The notes beneath the pieces were generated by a model that was given only the letters and a program-made list of their open reading frames with translations, had not been told where the DNA came from and did not search any database. A DNA stretch of 64,000 bases from Parasponia andersonii (taxonomy: Eukaryota; Streptophyta; Magnoliopsida; Rosales; Cannabaceae), in contig JXTB01000006.1 of assembly GCA_002914805.1 (NCBI GenBank), forward strand, positions 939,709 through 1,003,708, in the 5' to 3' direction. Shown here piece by piece: positions 23,286 through 35,224 of the stretch. Position 1 is the first letter of the stretch. Each line of letters opens with the position of its first letter. A program made the position numbers and the translations under genes.

Positions 23286-24445
23286 TACTGATAATAGCGA
23301 CGAAGTTGTTCTGCATTCCAAGCATGCTCAATCTTTTGTCCACCAGTGCGAGCTAACTTATATGTCCCAGGTGGAATAACGACATCAATAATATATGGTC
23401 CTTCCCAAGAGGGTCCAAATACACCAGCACCGTGCTCTTTATCATTAGGTAGAACCTGTCGAAGAACAAGATCACCAACTTCAAACACTCGGCTTCTAAC
23501 TTTAGAGTTATAATATCGAGCCATGCGCTATTGATATGATGCGATCCGAAGCTGAGACTGCTCGCGCCTTTCTTCTAAAGAATCGAGCTCAATCCTTATC
23601 AGCACACGATTCTGATCTTGCTCATAGGTAGATCGTCGTAGAGAGCTCACACTAATTTCTACTAGTACCATTACTTCGTATCCATAAACCAAAGAGAATG
23701 GACTCTCTCCAGTAGTGGTTCATTAAGTGGTGCGATAAGCCCATAATACTTCAGGGAGTACTTCTGGCCAAGCTCCTTTGTGCTCTTCTAGCTTTGTCTT
23801 TATGTTCTGTTTAAGTATTTTATTTATAGCCTCGACCTGTCCATTGACTTGTGGATGAACAACAGTAGAGAAATTCTTCTTGATGCCTAAGTTGTGGCAG
23901 AAGTTACAGAACTCATCGCAGTTAAATTGTTTCCTATTATCAGAAATTATGGTATGCGGTATACTATAACGGCAGATTATAGATTTGTAAACAAAATCTA
24001 TTATTTTCTTTGTGGAAATGATACTCAAGACTTCAGCTTCTGTCCACTTGATGAAATAATCGACTGCGACTACAACATATTTTAATCCACTTCGCACCAA
24101 TGGAAACATTCCAATAATATCAATTCCCTACATTGCAAATGGCCATGGACTGGTCATTGGAGTTAGAGGAACAGGTAGTATTCTAAGAATAGTTACAAAT
24201 CGTTGATATTTGTCACATCTCTTAGCAAATTCCATTGTATCCTTCTTCATAGTTGGCCAAAAATACCCTTTTCTTAGAACTTTGTTCGCAAGTGCCTGCC
24301 TCCCGGAATGGTTTCCACATATTCTTTCGTGAATTTCTCTCATAATGTAGTGTACTTTTTCTTCATCGATACATAATAACAACGGCGAACTAAAACTTCT
24401 TCGATTAAGCTTCTCGTCATAGATGACATAGCGAGCTACCTTCAT
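23285..24445 (-). pseudogene. Element A integrase region
   Basis: Minus-strand remains of integrase. The zinc-binding N-terminal part shows H and C residues in the HHCC pattern near 24230-24380. The catalytic core includes WTEAEVLS and the segment around VHPQVNGQVEAIN (about 23720-24110). A C-terminal part with VFEVGDLVLR and GPSWEGPY ends near 23285. It belongs to the Ty3/gypsy integrase family that inserts the DNA copy. Broken. Confidence 0.85.
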
Positions 24446-24589
24446 TCGAAGTCATTTTGTATCATCTTTGTTTTCGGGGAGGTCACCATTTTATATATAC
24501 TCTATTATAGGATCCATCCATGATGGTTTCTTGTCAATCGGCATAGTTATTTGGGGCTCTACTTCGATATTTTATTTTGCAAGAACTTC

Positions 24590-25512
24590 GACAGTGACCA
24601 CCTTTAGTAATTCGATATCTTTTATTGAGGCGAGCTTAGCTAGAGCATCTGCCCGAGTATTTTTAATGCGAGGAATAAGTTGAATGTTTTAGGCAGTAAA
24701 TGTCGAGAAGAGTCTTCGTACCTCCTTTAAATAAGCCATCATTTTTTCTCCTCTTGGTTGATAATCGCCGATCATTTGACAAACGACCAGCTGGGAATAG
24801 CTGTATATCTCAATCATTTCGACCTTCATTTCTCGTGCGAGCTTTAGCCCAGCTATTAGTGCTTCATATTTAGCCTCTTTATTTGATGCTGAAAATTTGA
24901 AGCGAAGTGCACAATAAATATTGTGCCCTTCAAGACTGATTAGTACTAAGCCCGCACCGGCTCCATTCTCGTTTGACGATCCATCAACTTAAAGTTTCCA
25001 CAAGTTTGATAAATCTGTAGTAGGTTTTTTGATTACTTCTATGGGAACATTGACATCATATGTGAATTCTGCAATGAAATCTGCGAGAGCTTGCCCTTTA
25101 ATCGCAGTGCGGGATTGAAAATTGATGTCAAACTGACTCAACTCAATTGCCTACTTAAGTAGTCATCCTGAAGCTTCAGGTTTTGCAAAACCTGCTTTAA
25201 CGAAAAATTCGTGAAAACTTTGATGGAGTGCACATGAAAATAAGGTCGAAACTTCCTGGATGCGACGATGAATGCTAATGCCAACTTCTCCATCTCTGGA
25301 TATCTTGCTTCGGCATCGAGCAATCTTTTACTTATGTAATATACCAGTCTCTGTATCTTTTCTTCTTCTTTAATTAACGCAGCACTTGTCACATATTTGG
25401 AAACAACAAGGTATAAATACAATTCTTCCCCCAGGTTTAGGTTTGACAAGAGTGGAAGAAAACCTAAGTGTGCTTTCAATTCTCGAAATGCCTGCTCGCA
25501 TTCTTCCGTCAA
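24590..25512 (-). pseudogene. Element A RNase H and additional RNase H regions
   Basis: Two RNase H-type regions lie in series on the minus strand. The first (about 25140-25512) follows reverse transcriptase and shows the YYISKRLLDAEARYPEMEKL motif. The second (about 24590-25000) includes DGSSNENGAGAGLVL and KEAKYEALIAGL, typical of the additional archaeal-type RNase H carried by Tat-lineage elements. This double arrangement is the main reason for the lineage call. Broken. Confidence 0.8.
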
Positions 25513-25524
25513 CTCGAACCTCTT

Positions 25525-26420
25525 CTAACCCTTCAGTACTTTGAAGAATGGTTGGCACTTATCTGTTGACTTGGATACAAATTGACTTAATGCAGCCACT
25601 CTTCCCGCTAGGCTTTGAACGTCTTTGGGTTTGCGGGGGGATTGCATATCGATTAATGCTTGTATCTTCTGGGGATTAGCTTTGATTCCTCGCTGGTTGA
25701 CCATGAACCCCAGGAATTTTCCAGATCCTATTCCGAATGCGCACTTCTGGGGGTTTAGCCTCATTTGATATTTTTGAAGAATGTTGAATATCTCATCAAG
25801 ATGCTTGATGTGATCTTCAGCTCCTTTTGATTTCACTAGCATGTCATCAACTTATACTTCCATTGTCTTGCCAATTTGCTTTACAAACATCATACTGACA
25901 AGACGCTAATAAGTCGCTCCCGCGTTGATGAGTCCAAAAGGCATCTTCTTGTAATAGTACAATCCTCGGTTAGTGATGAACGAAGTATATTCCTCATCAG
26001 GCTCGTACATGGGGATTTGATTATATCCAGAATATGTGTCAACAAAGCTTAACAGTTCATGTCCCGACGTCGTATCTATGAGTTGGTCGATTCTCGGAAG
26101 AGGAAAATTATCCTTCGGGCACACCTTGTTAAGATCGGTGAAATCGATACAAGTTCTTCACTTTTCGTTGGGTTTCGTTACTAAAATTGGGTTTGCAAGC
26201 CAGTTTGGATAGAAAGATTCCCTAATAAATCCAATCTCGAGCAGCTTCTCTACCTTTTCTTTTAATGCGACATAACGTTCTGGATTCATGGCTCTTCTTT
26301 TTTGCTGCACAGGCTTCCTTGTCGTATCTATATTGAGGTGGTGACACATGATATTTGGATCAATCCCCACCATATCCGAATGTTGCCATGCGAAGATATC
26401 CAAATTTGATTTCAAAAAAG
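25525..26420 (-). pseudogene. Element A reverse transcriptase region
   Basis: Minus-strand remains of a Ty3/gypsy reverse transcriptase. Recognisable blocks are [59 protein letters not shown] and, after the catalytic segment, MRLNPQKCAFGI and KFLGFMV. Block order and spacing are those of the family. Broken. Confidence 0.88.
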
Positions 26421-26433
26421 CGATTAATGAAGC

Positions 26434-27149
26434 TCACACAGGTTCTTGAAGCTTCGCTTTGATTTTAAGAACCTTTGAAGACCTATCGATTGGAAAATCT
26501 TCCAAGTCTTCTCTAGGTCTAGTTTTGACCTCACCATCAATTTCTCGAGGGTTGAGGTCATCGATTGACGTTTCGCTTGATGCTTCGCCTGACGCTTTTG
26601 ATGCTTTCCTTGATATTTCTCCTTGTAGCTGGACCATCATCGTGCGAGGTGTCATATCTTTTGTTGCAAGCTTTATTGAGTTATTATAACAAGTCCTCGC
26701 ATCATATTGGTTGCCTCGCACCTCACCTACTCCTTGTTGAGTTGGAAATTTCATAGCGAGATGATAGATCGAAGTTACTGCTCGAAGTTCCCTTAATGTC
26801 GGTCTTCCTAGTACAACATTAATTGTAGAGGGGCAATCCACAACTAAGAATTAGGTTATTACCATCGAAACTCTAGGATAGGTTCCAACATTGACCATTA
26901 ACTCAATCATGCCCCTGGGCATTATGCTGTGCCAGTAAATCTGTAGAGTGGGGTGACAGTGGGCTTCAGGTCACTTTCACTCAACCCCATCTTCTTGAAG
27001 GCGTGATAGTACAGGATGTCGATAGCGCTGCCATTATCGACCAATACTCGCCATAGCTGCATGCTTCCATAGTTGATCTTTATGACCAACGCATCATTGT
27101 GTGGGTAATGGACCTCCCTAGCATCCTGCTCCATAAAGGTAATATCCAT
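26434..27149 (-). pseudogene. Element A protease region and linker
   Basis: An aspartic-protease block shows VLVDNGSAIDILYYHAFKKMG (about 26922-27149), where Tat elements usually carry D-x-G-S-S-x-D. It is followed by GRPTLRELRAVTS and a variable Ser/Glu-rich linker before reverse transcriptase. Broken. Confidence 0.75.
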
Positions 27150-27201
27150 ATCATGTACCGGTGAAGCTTTCGTGGCCGCTGCTCGAGATGCATGACATTA
27201 G

Positions 27202-29163
27202 TTAATGGTTTTTGTCGTGCTTCTCGTGTGTGCCTATCTTGTGCTCTCTTCGAATTTCCATCGATGTGTGGGCCTCTAAATATAGTTCCACCTCGCGTTG
27301 AATTTCTGGAGGTCGTTGTCGGTCTTTTTCTCGCATTTCATTGTTCAGTTTAGTGTACTGCCGTAGCCGCCCTTCTTTAAGTAATCTTTCGATTTCATCT
27401 TTCAAAACAAAGCAGTTATTGGTATCGTGTCCAATGTCATTGTGATATCGGCAGAACTTGTTAGAGTCGCACCTCACTCTATCTCTTTTCATCGGTTCCG
27501 GTTGACGATACCTCTCCTGCTGGTTTGTGACCACATAAATATGATTTATAGATGCGTTTAGTTCAGTATAGTTGTTGAACCTCATGGGAGCTTTTGGAAT
27601 CTCCTGCTTTTTTTGTTTGGGCTGCTTTTCAGTCGTTTATTCATTACTCCTTTTATTCGACCTTTTATTATTGTTGTTATTTATGGTCGGATCTTTAGCA
27701 GCATCCTTTCTTCCTTCCTTTGTGACCTTATGAAGATTTTCGCGTGAAGATTCCACCCTCAGATGTTGACCAACTCTACAATAGAAGTCTTCAAGAGTTC
27801 TTCATTATCGCTCAAGTAAATCTTCTCAGAGTTTAGTTTCTGATCGCACCCCAGCCATCATTAGAGTTAAAACTCCTTCTTTAGGTGGGTTGTTGACCTT
27901 TGCCAATTCTGAGGTAAAGTGATTTAGGTAAGATCGTAGAGTTTCCTCCGGACCTTGCCGAATAGTAAACAGACTGACCAGTGGAACAGTGAAATTCTTC
28001 GTAGCCTAGAATTGCCTCAAGAATGCAGTCTGGAGTTTTTGCTAGGATGAGATTGAGCCGGACTTGAGTCCTTGGAACCACTTCTTCACTGCTCCTGTGA
28101 GAGTTATAGTAAAACACCTGTAACGTGCGAGATCATCGACACGATGTAGTTCCATCAATTCGTTGAAGTGATCCATATGATCCTGTGGATCAGTTTTTCC
28201 ATCAAAAGTGTTTATGGTGGGAAGTTTGAATCCGGCAAGTAAAACAGTAGATCGAACCTCCTCGCTGAATGGCGATTAACGATACCCATCAGCGAGCTCA
28301 TCGTCCTAACCAGCAAGTGCATCTAATGTGATCCTCAAATTGTGAATATCGATGTTCGGAGGGAGAGGGAGAATATTATCTTTTGCTGGTAGTAGGGTTG
28401 GCCCTTGGTTGTTATCGTGATTTAAGGCTGATTGGTCAGGCAGGGTCTGCTGCGATCTTTGTAGGGTTTCCATTGAAATAGTGCGATGAGATCGATTTCA
28501 GTTGTTGAGATGTGATGTGGATTGCTCTTGACTACGTCGTTGTTCTAAATGTTGTCTCAGGTCTGTTAGATTCTGTTGAAATTCCCTACTAATTCTTTCA
28601 AAGACACTCCTCGATTGTCATTTTTGCTCGTTATTTAGACCATCACGATTGATGGTCACTCTCCAAGAATATTGTCGACGATTATGATTTGTGCTCGAAC
28701 TTTCAATTCCAGATTCTAGGGGCAAGTCTGTAACCTTACCTTTTTCCTTGGAGGTGCGATCTCCATGACGCTCCTACCGGGTTTTATGTTGATCGTAGTT
28801 TCCTGTCTCTAGGATCTAAATTCCTCTCTCAGATTATTGAGCAGGACGTTCTCTAGAACGTTCGTGCTGTGGTAGAGTTAGCATCTGTCCCTCAACAAGT
28901 CATCGTAGAGAGTTATTAATTTGACTTGTAATTTGCTGAAGGTTCACCAGTGCTTCCTCCATACGATCCTGTCTCTGGACAATATTTTCTGGTATAGTTA
29001 CGACAGACTGATCTTGAGCAGGATCTACCTGTGCAGCAGCAGTACTTTGGGGATGATTTTGGCTAGTTCCGGTATTTCTGGTAGTGTTTCTGGTGTTTGC
29101 TATTATTAAAAAAAGCAGAATTGATAAACTTTTCTGCTGGAATAGCCCTCCTTCTAGCGCCAA
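27202..29163 (-). pseudogene. Element A gag region
   Basis: Starts just inside the 5' LTR with a stretch containing DRMEEALVNLQQITSQIN. It continues through a decayed capsid-like part and ends in a zinc-knuckle-like block KFCRYHNDIGHDTNNCF followed by LKDEIERLLKEGRLRQY. This histidine/cysteine block and its tail are characteristic of Tat-lineage gag. Heavily broken. Confidence 0.78.
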
Positions 29164-29164
29164 T

Positions 29165-29788
29165 TATTGATGGAGGTTTTGTCAACAATGAATTTTGTAA
29201 ATTGTAAGATGTGGCTTATGTATGAAAAGGGTTAATTGATCAAAGCAACTAAAGAAACAAGAATTTTATAATGGTTCGACCCCAAAAAAGATGAGCCTAC
29301 ATCCACTGTTATTCTACTATTTTCTGGAGGATTACAAGAGAGTGCAGAGTGTTCAGAAAGTGAGTCTCTAAGTTTTTCCCAAAAAGATCGATCCCCCACG
29401 GCAGCATTGATCTTCTCCTTATATAGGTGAAAGTAGTTCAATGTTTCCTGATTATGAAAACAAGTAAGTATATAATCAGAAAATACAATTTGAGTAACAA
29501 TATAACTGGGTAATAACTTAAATGAACGACTAGTCGATCTTGAAAGAGAAACTTTTGTTTCCCTTTCTTTGTAGATTATTCGCTTGATGAAGCTTAGTCT
29601 AGTTTCCTTTTTATTCTGGTCGCACTTAACTCATTCAGAAGAGGTCGCACTTTATTCGGAGGGAGGTCGCATTTGACTTATTCGGAAGAGGTCGTAGTTA
29701 ACTTACTCGTGTGACCTGTCGTGTTCTCTTAGTTACTAACTTTCTCTTTTTAGCATTGACCATCATCTAGTTTTTAGACCGCACAACA
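29165..29788 (-). repeat. Element A 5' LTR
   Basis: Right copy of the LTR, about 90% identical by eye to 18697-19324. Its outer end ACCGCACAACA abuts a (TA)n run. It contains CTTATATAGG near 29418, a TATA-like box in a segment shared with the other LTRs of this family. Confidence 0.88.
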
Positions 29789-32700
29789 TATATATATATA
29801 TATATATATTCTATTCTACGCATTTTATTTCCATCTAATTTTTTTTCTTCTCTCTTCCCTACTAAACATAAGTAGTGACTCTCAAAGTTAATTAGTATTA
29901 TGGTGTGTAAGGAAAGGAGGAAAAAAAATAGCGGATTAACTATTAATTGTAGAATTATCATATTACTTCTTTGAAGTTCAAAGGGGTATAATTGTAATAT
30001 TAGTAAGAGGGATGGATTATGATTCTTTATTCTTTTTGGCTCCGTCTGGAGTCTAGAAAATAATAGTAGGGAAAAGTAGAAAAAAAAAACAGATGAATTT
30101 CATTTTCCAGTATTTGGTAACCAAAACTTGAGAGAAAAAAAATACAAAAGAAAATTTGCTGACAAATTTTTAAAGGAAAAGAGAGATTTCAGATTCCTCA
30201 AAAAATAGGTGAGGAAACTAAAAACCTTTGGACCACTCTGCTTTTACATGCCCTCTTTGACTCTCCAATCTCTCTCTATACAGCTCTCTATCTTCTCTAC
30301 TGTGATGTCTCTCTCATCTCTCTCTCTTTCTCTCTCTTCTACCTCATTTTCCTCTTTCTTGATCGCTCTTTCTCTCTCTCTTCTACCTCATTTTCCTTTA
30401 TCTCTGTTTTAGATTGTACCGTTATATATAATCTTCTTTTCTACTGTATAGTATATTTTAGATATATATATATGTATGTACTGTATCTTTGTAGTTATGA
30501 ATTTATATATTTTTAGAATACTATGTACTTTTATGTTTATTTAATCAAAATTCAGAACATAATTATAGATACGTATATAATTATATATATACGTTTCCCT
30601 CCTCGTTTCTTCTACCGCCAAACAAGAGAAAAAAAGAGTGAAGAATTTTTTTTTTTTCCTCATCATTTTTTTCCCTTTCCTTTCCCTTAAATGTTGTTGT
30701 CTCTCTACTTTCCTAGTTCCAAACACGGCCTTAGATGGCTCATCAAGTCCCCATCTTCTAGAAGCAAAGCCAAACAAGTCCAAAAAGCTTTTATTTGTTC
30801 ATTTTTCCTTTTGGTCTCAAGGGAGTCTCTTGCAATGGCCCTTCCCTTCTACCAAGCAATTAAGTAACATATCAACAATATGCATTCTGTCATATAACAA
30901 ATAACAGTCTTAACTAGTTACCGAATAACATCAGATTATGAAAGACTCACGTTTTTCCTTTGTTTACTTTCCAGTTATATTATATATATATATATATATG
31001 TGAATCAATTTCAAAAAGATTCAAAGAATCAGAATTTTGTTCCTTTCCATTGCCACTATTATCATCAAATAAAATAATTCTAAGAATAATTTTTAAACGA
31101 CACACAACACAAAAAGATCTCTCTAGAAAAAGTACTAGTAATTAATTATTGAGACAAAAGAATTGGACAACAAGAAATCACATGCATGTGGCGCTTTTAA
31201 CTTTTAAGTCTTAACGTTGTTTTCATTGGTTGTTGGGCTTTTAGTTCTTAAAACCAGGCCCAAAAATAAGAGTAGAGGAGAGATCACATCACTGATCAGG
31301 TGACATATGGCCACTGTTGAAACGTTGATTTGATTTGATTCTGTTTTGTTCAAGTGAGTTGAGTTGATGTCATATCACGTTGTCTGGGCTCTAACGTCCT
31401 TTGCTTGCCGACCTCGACAGTAGAGAATACATCAATAGAAACGTGCTCGAATTAGTTTGGGTCAGTGCACGTGCTTCTTTTGTTCCTTTTTTTTTTTTTT
31501 TCGGTGGGATAAAGCTGCTTCTTTCTTATTCAAGGCTGACATTTCTCCTGAATCCAAACAGGTGGCGTGGTCCCCACCCTACTCCTCGTTGCTTTGTAAA
31601 TGTGGACCTCATTATCATCTTTTATTTATTTAGACAAAATTATTAAGATATTTTCTTCTTTTGTGTCAAAATTACAGGAGTTAAAGTTATTTTTTTTGAA
31701 CCAAAAGTATTTATGTAATATCCTTAGCGGCAAGAATGGTAACACCAAAAAGTTGAAAAAAAAAAAAAAAGAACAATCTGTGCTAAATGATATAGGCACC
31801 TTCAACAACCTGACTTTAAATGTCATGGCCCACGTTGATATAAAATTTGTTTGAAAATACTGTCATTATTTGGTGCAAAATTTTTCTTGGAAATTTTTTT
31901 TTTCTCTGGTATTACTCCTGCTTTGATGGTCTCACTTTAATATTGACAAAACACGTGAAATTAGGTCAATTACAGACAAGATGTTGTAATCTAAACGCTA
32001 ATTTTATTTTCCTTTAGTGTTAATCACTAAATTAGTCAATGGAACCATCATTCACCACGATATATAATTCATTCAACCTCGCCATAAAACATCTATGTTC
32101 TATGCATCATTACATAAGTAAATAAAGAAAGGCATCTCCACTAAAAGTAAAGGCATGAATCTTGCCTGATCATTCGGTGCTCTATTAAAGAGACATACAT
32201 GATCCACTCAGTATATCAGGAAAAAAAAAAGTATATACTTATGTCCCTAATTATTAATTTGGGTTTGAATATCTTTTCCATAATAAAATAAAATTAATAA
32301 ATTGGCATCATCCGAATTATCTATGATCTCAGTTCTAGGTTTGAGTTATACCGAGAGTAGGCGTGAAAGCTTATTATCCCTAATTAGATAGGTGTAGATT
32401 AGATAGTATTAGATATTTTCCTTTAATTTATAATAAGTGGAAGTCATTAGTTAAGTCCCATTTAAAAAAAAAAAAGACTGCGATTTAATTATCATTAATG
32501 GTCAATTAATATATGGTACTTGTTGATAAGGAATGGTAGACATTGTAGATTCAAGCACTCCCAGTTGAATTGAATTTGAATAAATCAAACTAACAAATTA
32601 AATCTCATGTATTAAAAAAAAAGGCATGAATATATGAAAGCATGCATATGACTATTTTATTGGTATTAAATATTAGGTAAATATCCATTGTGTCTTTGTA

Positions 32701-34380
32701 CGTAAAGATTGAAATGTCAGTATCAATGTCGATGTCGAGATTTAATTATATGGATATTATCAAAGATATTTTGAAAAAATACCAAAATTTGTCTTTAAAT
32801 TCAAAATTTTCAAAGAAAACTCTAAAAAAATGCTAAAACAAGTGATACTGCATAATTTATACTAGTTTTTATTTTAAAAAAACTTGTTTATATTTTATAG
32901 GATAATAAAATATATGTATATAGTAGAAACACGATAGAATTTTATTTTATAGAAAAATTTTAAAATCAGAATATATATCACACTATTTTATGTAATACAT
33001 CTCATATAAATACCTTACAAATTTCAACTAATTTTAAATTACATTGAAAATAAATAAAAATCATTGATAATATAGAATAGTTTAAATATATTCGATATCA
33101 AAAGAGTTTCAATGAGGTTGAAAGTTATAAGAGAAATTCCCGTCTTAGTCTAAAATTTCTTCCAAAGGTTATAAGAGTCTGTTGTAGAGATTCCAAAATA
33201 ATAAATATAAATAATTCAAACATTCATTAAATACACGTAATTATAAAACTTTGCCAATAAACTATAGAGAGAGAACTATAATTTCTTTTTGTATTCTTTA
33301 CTATCATTTTCTATGAAAAGAAAAGAAGACTTGGAAAAAAATTCAACATTTCTGTCGATATTTCAAAATGTCGATTACATTGTCGCAACAATATCTACAA
33401 ATATCTCAATATTAGCTTATTTGTTACCGATATTTCCTCGACATTGTTGATATTTTACAAATATTTCACGGATATAGTGGAAAAAATATCTTTCCACCTT
33501 ATATCGATATTAAGACAAACACAGATTTTATCACGACAATGTCTACAAATATCGTGACATTTTAGTCCTTGTTTGTATACTAGAGGATTAAGTAATTAGT
33601 TCATTTGATAAAGGACCTAATCGGGAAAAATAAGTAAATAAATTTTATTTGTTATATTAATTTGGAAAATTCTTAGATTTTTCTTTTTGTATTTTCTCAA
33701 ATTTTATGAATAATCTTGTATATTCTTCAAATATCATAGGAACTTCCCTCCAAAAACAAAATCATAGGAACACCTAGAAATAAAAAGACATCAAATTATA
33801 TTCAACCTAATGTAATCTTGAAATGTGGGGAACCTTAACTTAATAAAAGACATGAGAAACACTTAAGTTTATCAAATTATATACATGACACCAAACAAAT
33901 ATACAACAAATTTTAAAAATTACGTTTTTGGGTTTTAAAAAATAAAATTAAAAATTATATAATATTGAAATTATTCATTAAAATACATAATTTCAATATT
34001 TTCATAAAGTATATGTATTTTTTAACGGCGGTAAAAATCATGATTCTAATTTTGTTTTGTTAATAAATTTTGGATTTTTGAAACATTATTATACTTTTCA
34101 GTTTTTGAATCTTTTGATGATATGTTTTAGATTTTTTTATTACTTGTATATTAATCTTGTAAGCTTAGTATTTGAGAATTTTTATTAAGGGCAAATTCGT
34201 TTTTTTTTTTACACATTATCTCTCATTTTTCGACAAAGAAGGTGATTTTTCAGTAGTTAAATTAAAAAAATTTTCCTCACCAAAAGCTATAGGGCTTCCT
34301 CCAAAATTTCTGGCCTATATAGGATTTTCCTCAAAAAGTTTCTTCGTTAATTTCTCTTTTTTTTTTTTTTTTTTTTTTTT

Positions 34381-34381
34381 N
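34381..34381. other. Undetermined base (n) within a poly-T run
   Basis: The only non-ACGT character in the window. It ends a run of about 20 T, so the true homopolymer length is unresolved there. Confidence 1.
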
Positions 34382-35098
34382 ATATTTAAATCAAATCGCC
34401 TTAAAATATTAATGTATTTGTTATAGTAAGTCTAAGCTACTACCAGTGAAAATGAGATGACATCATATTACAGTTCTCTTTCTTTTTTTTTTTTTTTTTT
34501 TTTTTTGCATGGGATTCTCAAGACTGAAACGACCTTTTGGACTTTTTTTTTTAGAGTTACCTTTGATAACACTTTAGTAATATATTTCACATTATTTTGT
34601 CTCTTATATATATATATTGACAACAATACACTTCGTTTCTTTTTGAGAATTGAAAGGAAAAAAAAAACAGAGAGAAATGGTGAATTTCCTTTTTTAACAG
34701 AAAGAAAGAAATTGTCACAGAACAGAACAAGAGTCCTCGTGATATTAATACGCTCAATAAGTCATTAGTTAGAAAATAGCCACTAGGCCGTTATAGCAAA
34801 TGATCTAACTATAATATTATCGAAATAAGAATAAATCATATTTAGAAGTCAAAAGTCCTAAAATAGAAAAGTAACTAACCAACCTCCAATTTAATTGTTC
34901 TTCAAATGTCGATGATTGACAAAGACACAGCTCCTACAAATGAATTCGAATGTATAAATTATAAGCGATTTAACTCTGTATATATAATCTTTAATGTATC
35001 CATTTTCATATTCTAAAACAGATCAAATTCAGACATAATTTTCACACTTAAAAGACAAAAAAGTCACTTATTATTGTTATCTTTACTATTGCGAGTCA

Positions 35099-35224
35099 GG
35101 GATACTCATTTTTTGACATAAAAATTTGCACCAATAATATAACATATTTTTCACCACATAAGATGTGATTTAAAGTCCTAAAACATCATTTGATGCAAAT
35201 TTTTGCATAAAAAAAAGTATTCCC
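35099..35224. mobile_element. 126-bp palindromic mini-element (MITE-like)
   Basis: The ends are imperfect inverted repeats of about 30-35 bases: GGGATACTC at the left and AGTATTCCC at the right, continuing inward through AAAAATTTGCA on both arms. The centre holds a second short inverted pair (TCACCACATAAGATGTGA). No coding capacity. A target duplication could not be defined, so the superfamily is open. Confidence 0.55.

Larger units (their letters stand above)
18697..29788 (-). mobile_element. Element A: Ty3/gypsy Tat-lineage LTR retrotransposon, broken, with antisense gene
   Basis: An 11.1-kb element whose gag-pol reads on the minus strand. LTRs are at 29165-29788 (5') and 18697-19324 (3'). 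Its outer ends are TG and CA on the plus strand, and it sits in a (TA)n site whose flanking five bases match at four of five. From right to left it holds a primer-binding-site candidate starting TGGCGC (29146-29162), gag, protease, reverse transcriptase, RNase H, a second RNase H and integrase. A long 3' region carries a plus-strand antisense gene. The second RNase H and the antisense gene are known features of the Tat group. The LTRs differ at about 10% of positions by eye, suggesting several million years at usual plant rates. Coding regions are broken in ten or more places, so it is a fossil. Confidence 0.92.

Noticed and set aside
18697-29788. Reading elements A, B and C as host polyprotein genes
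   Set aside because: LTRs, target duplications, primer-site candidates and gag-pol domain order show that they are retrotransposon fossils.
30038-30730. Possible MITE with ends GGCTCCGTCTGG and, inverted, GGCCGTGTTTGG
   Set aside because: The ends match at only about nine of twelve bases, no target duplication was found and the arms do not pair well further in.
34172-34768. Phe-rich frames around the undetermined base
   Set aside because: They are translations of long poly-T runs, not genes.
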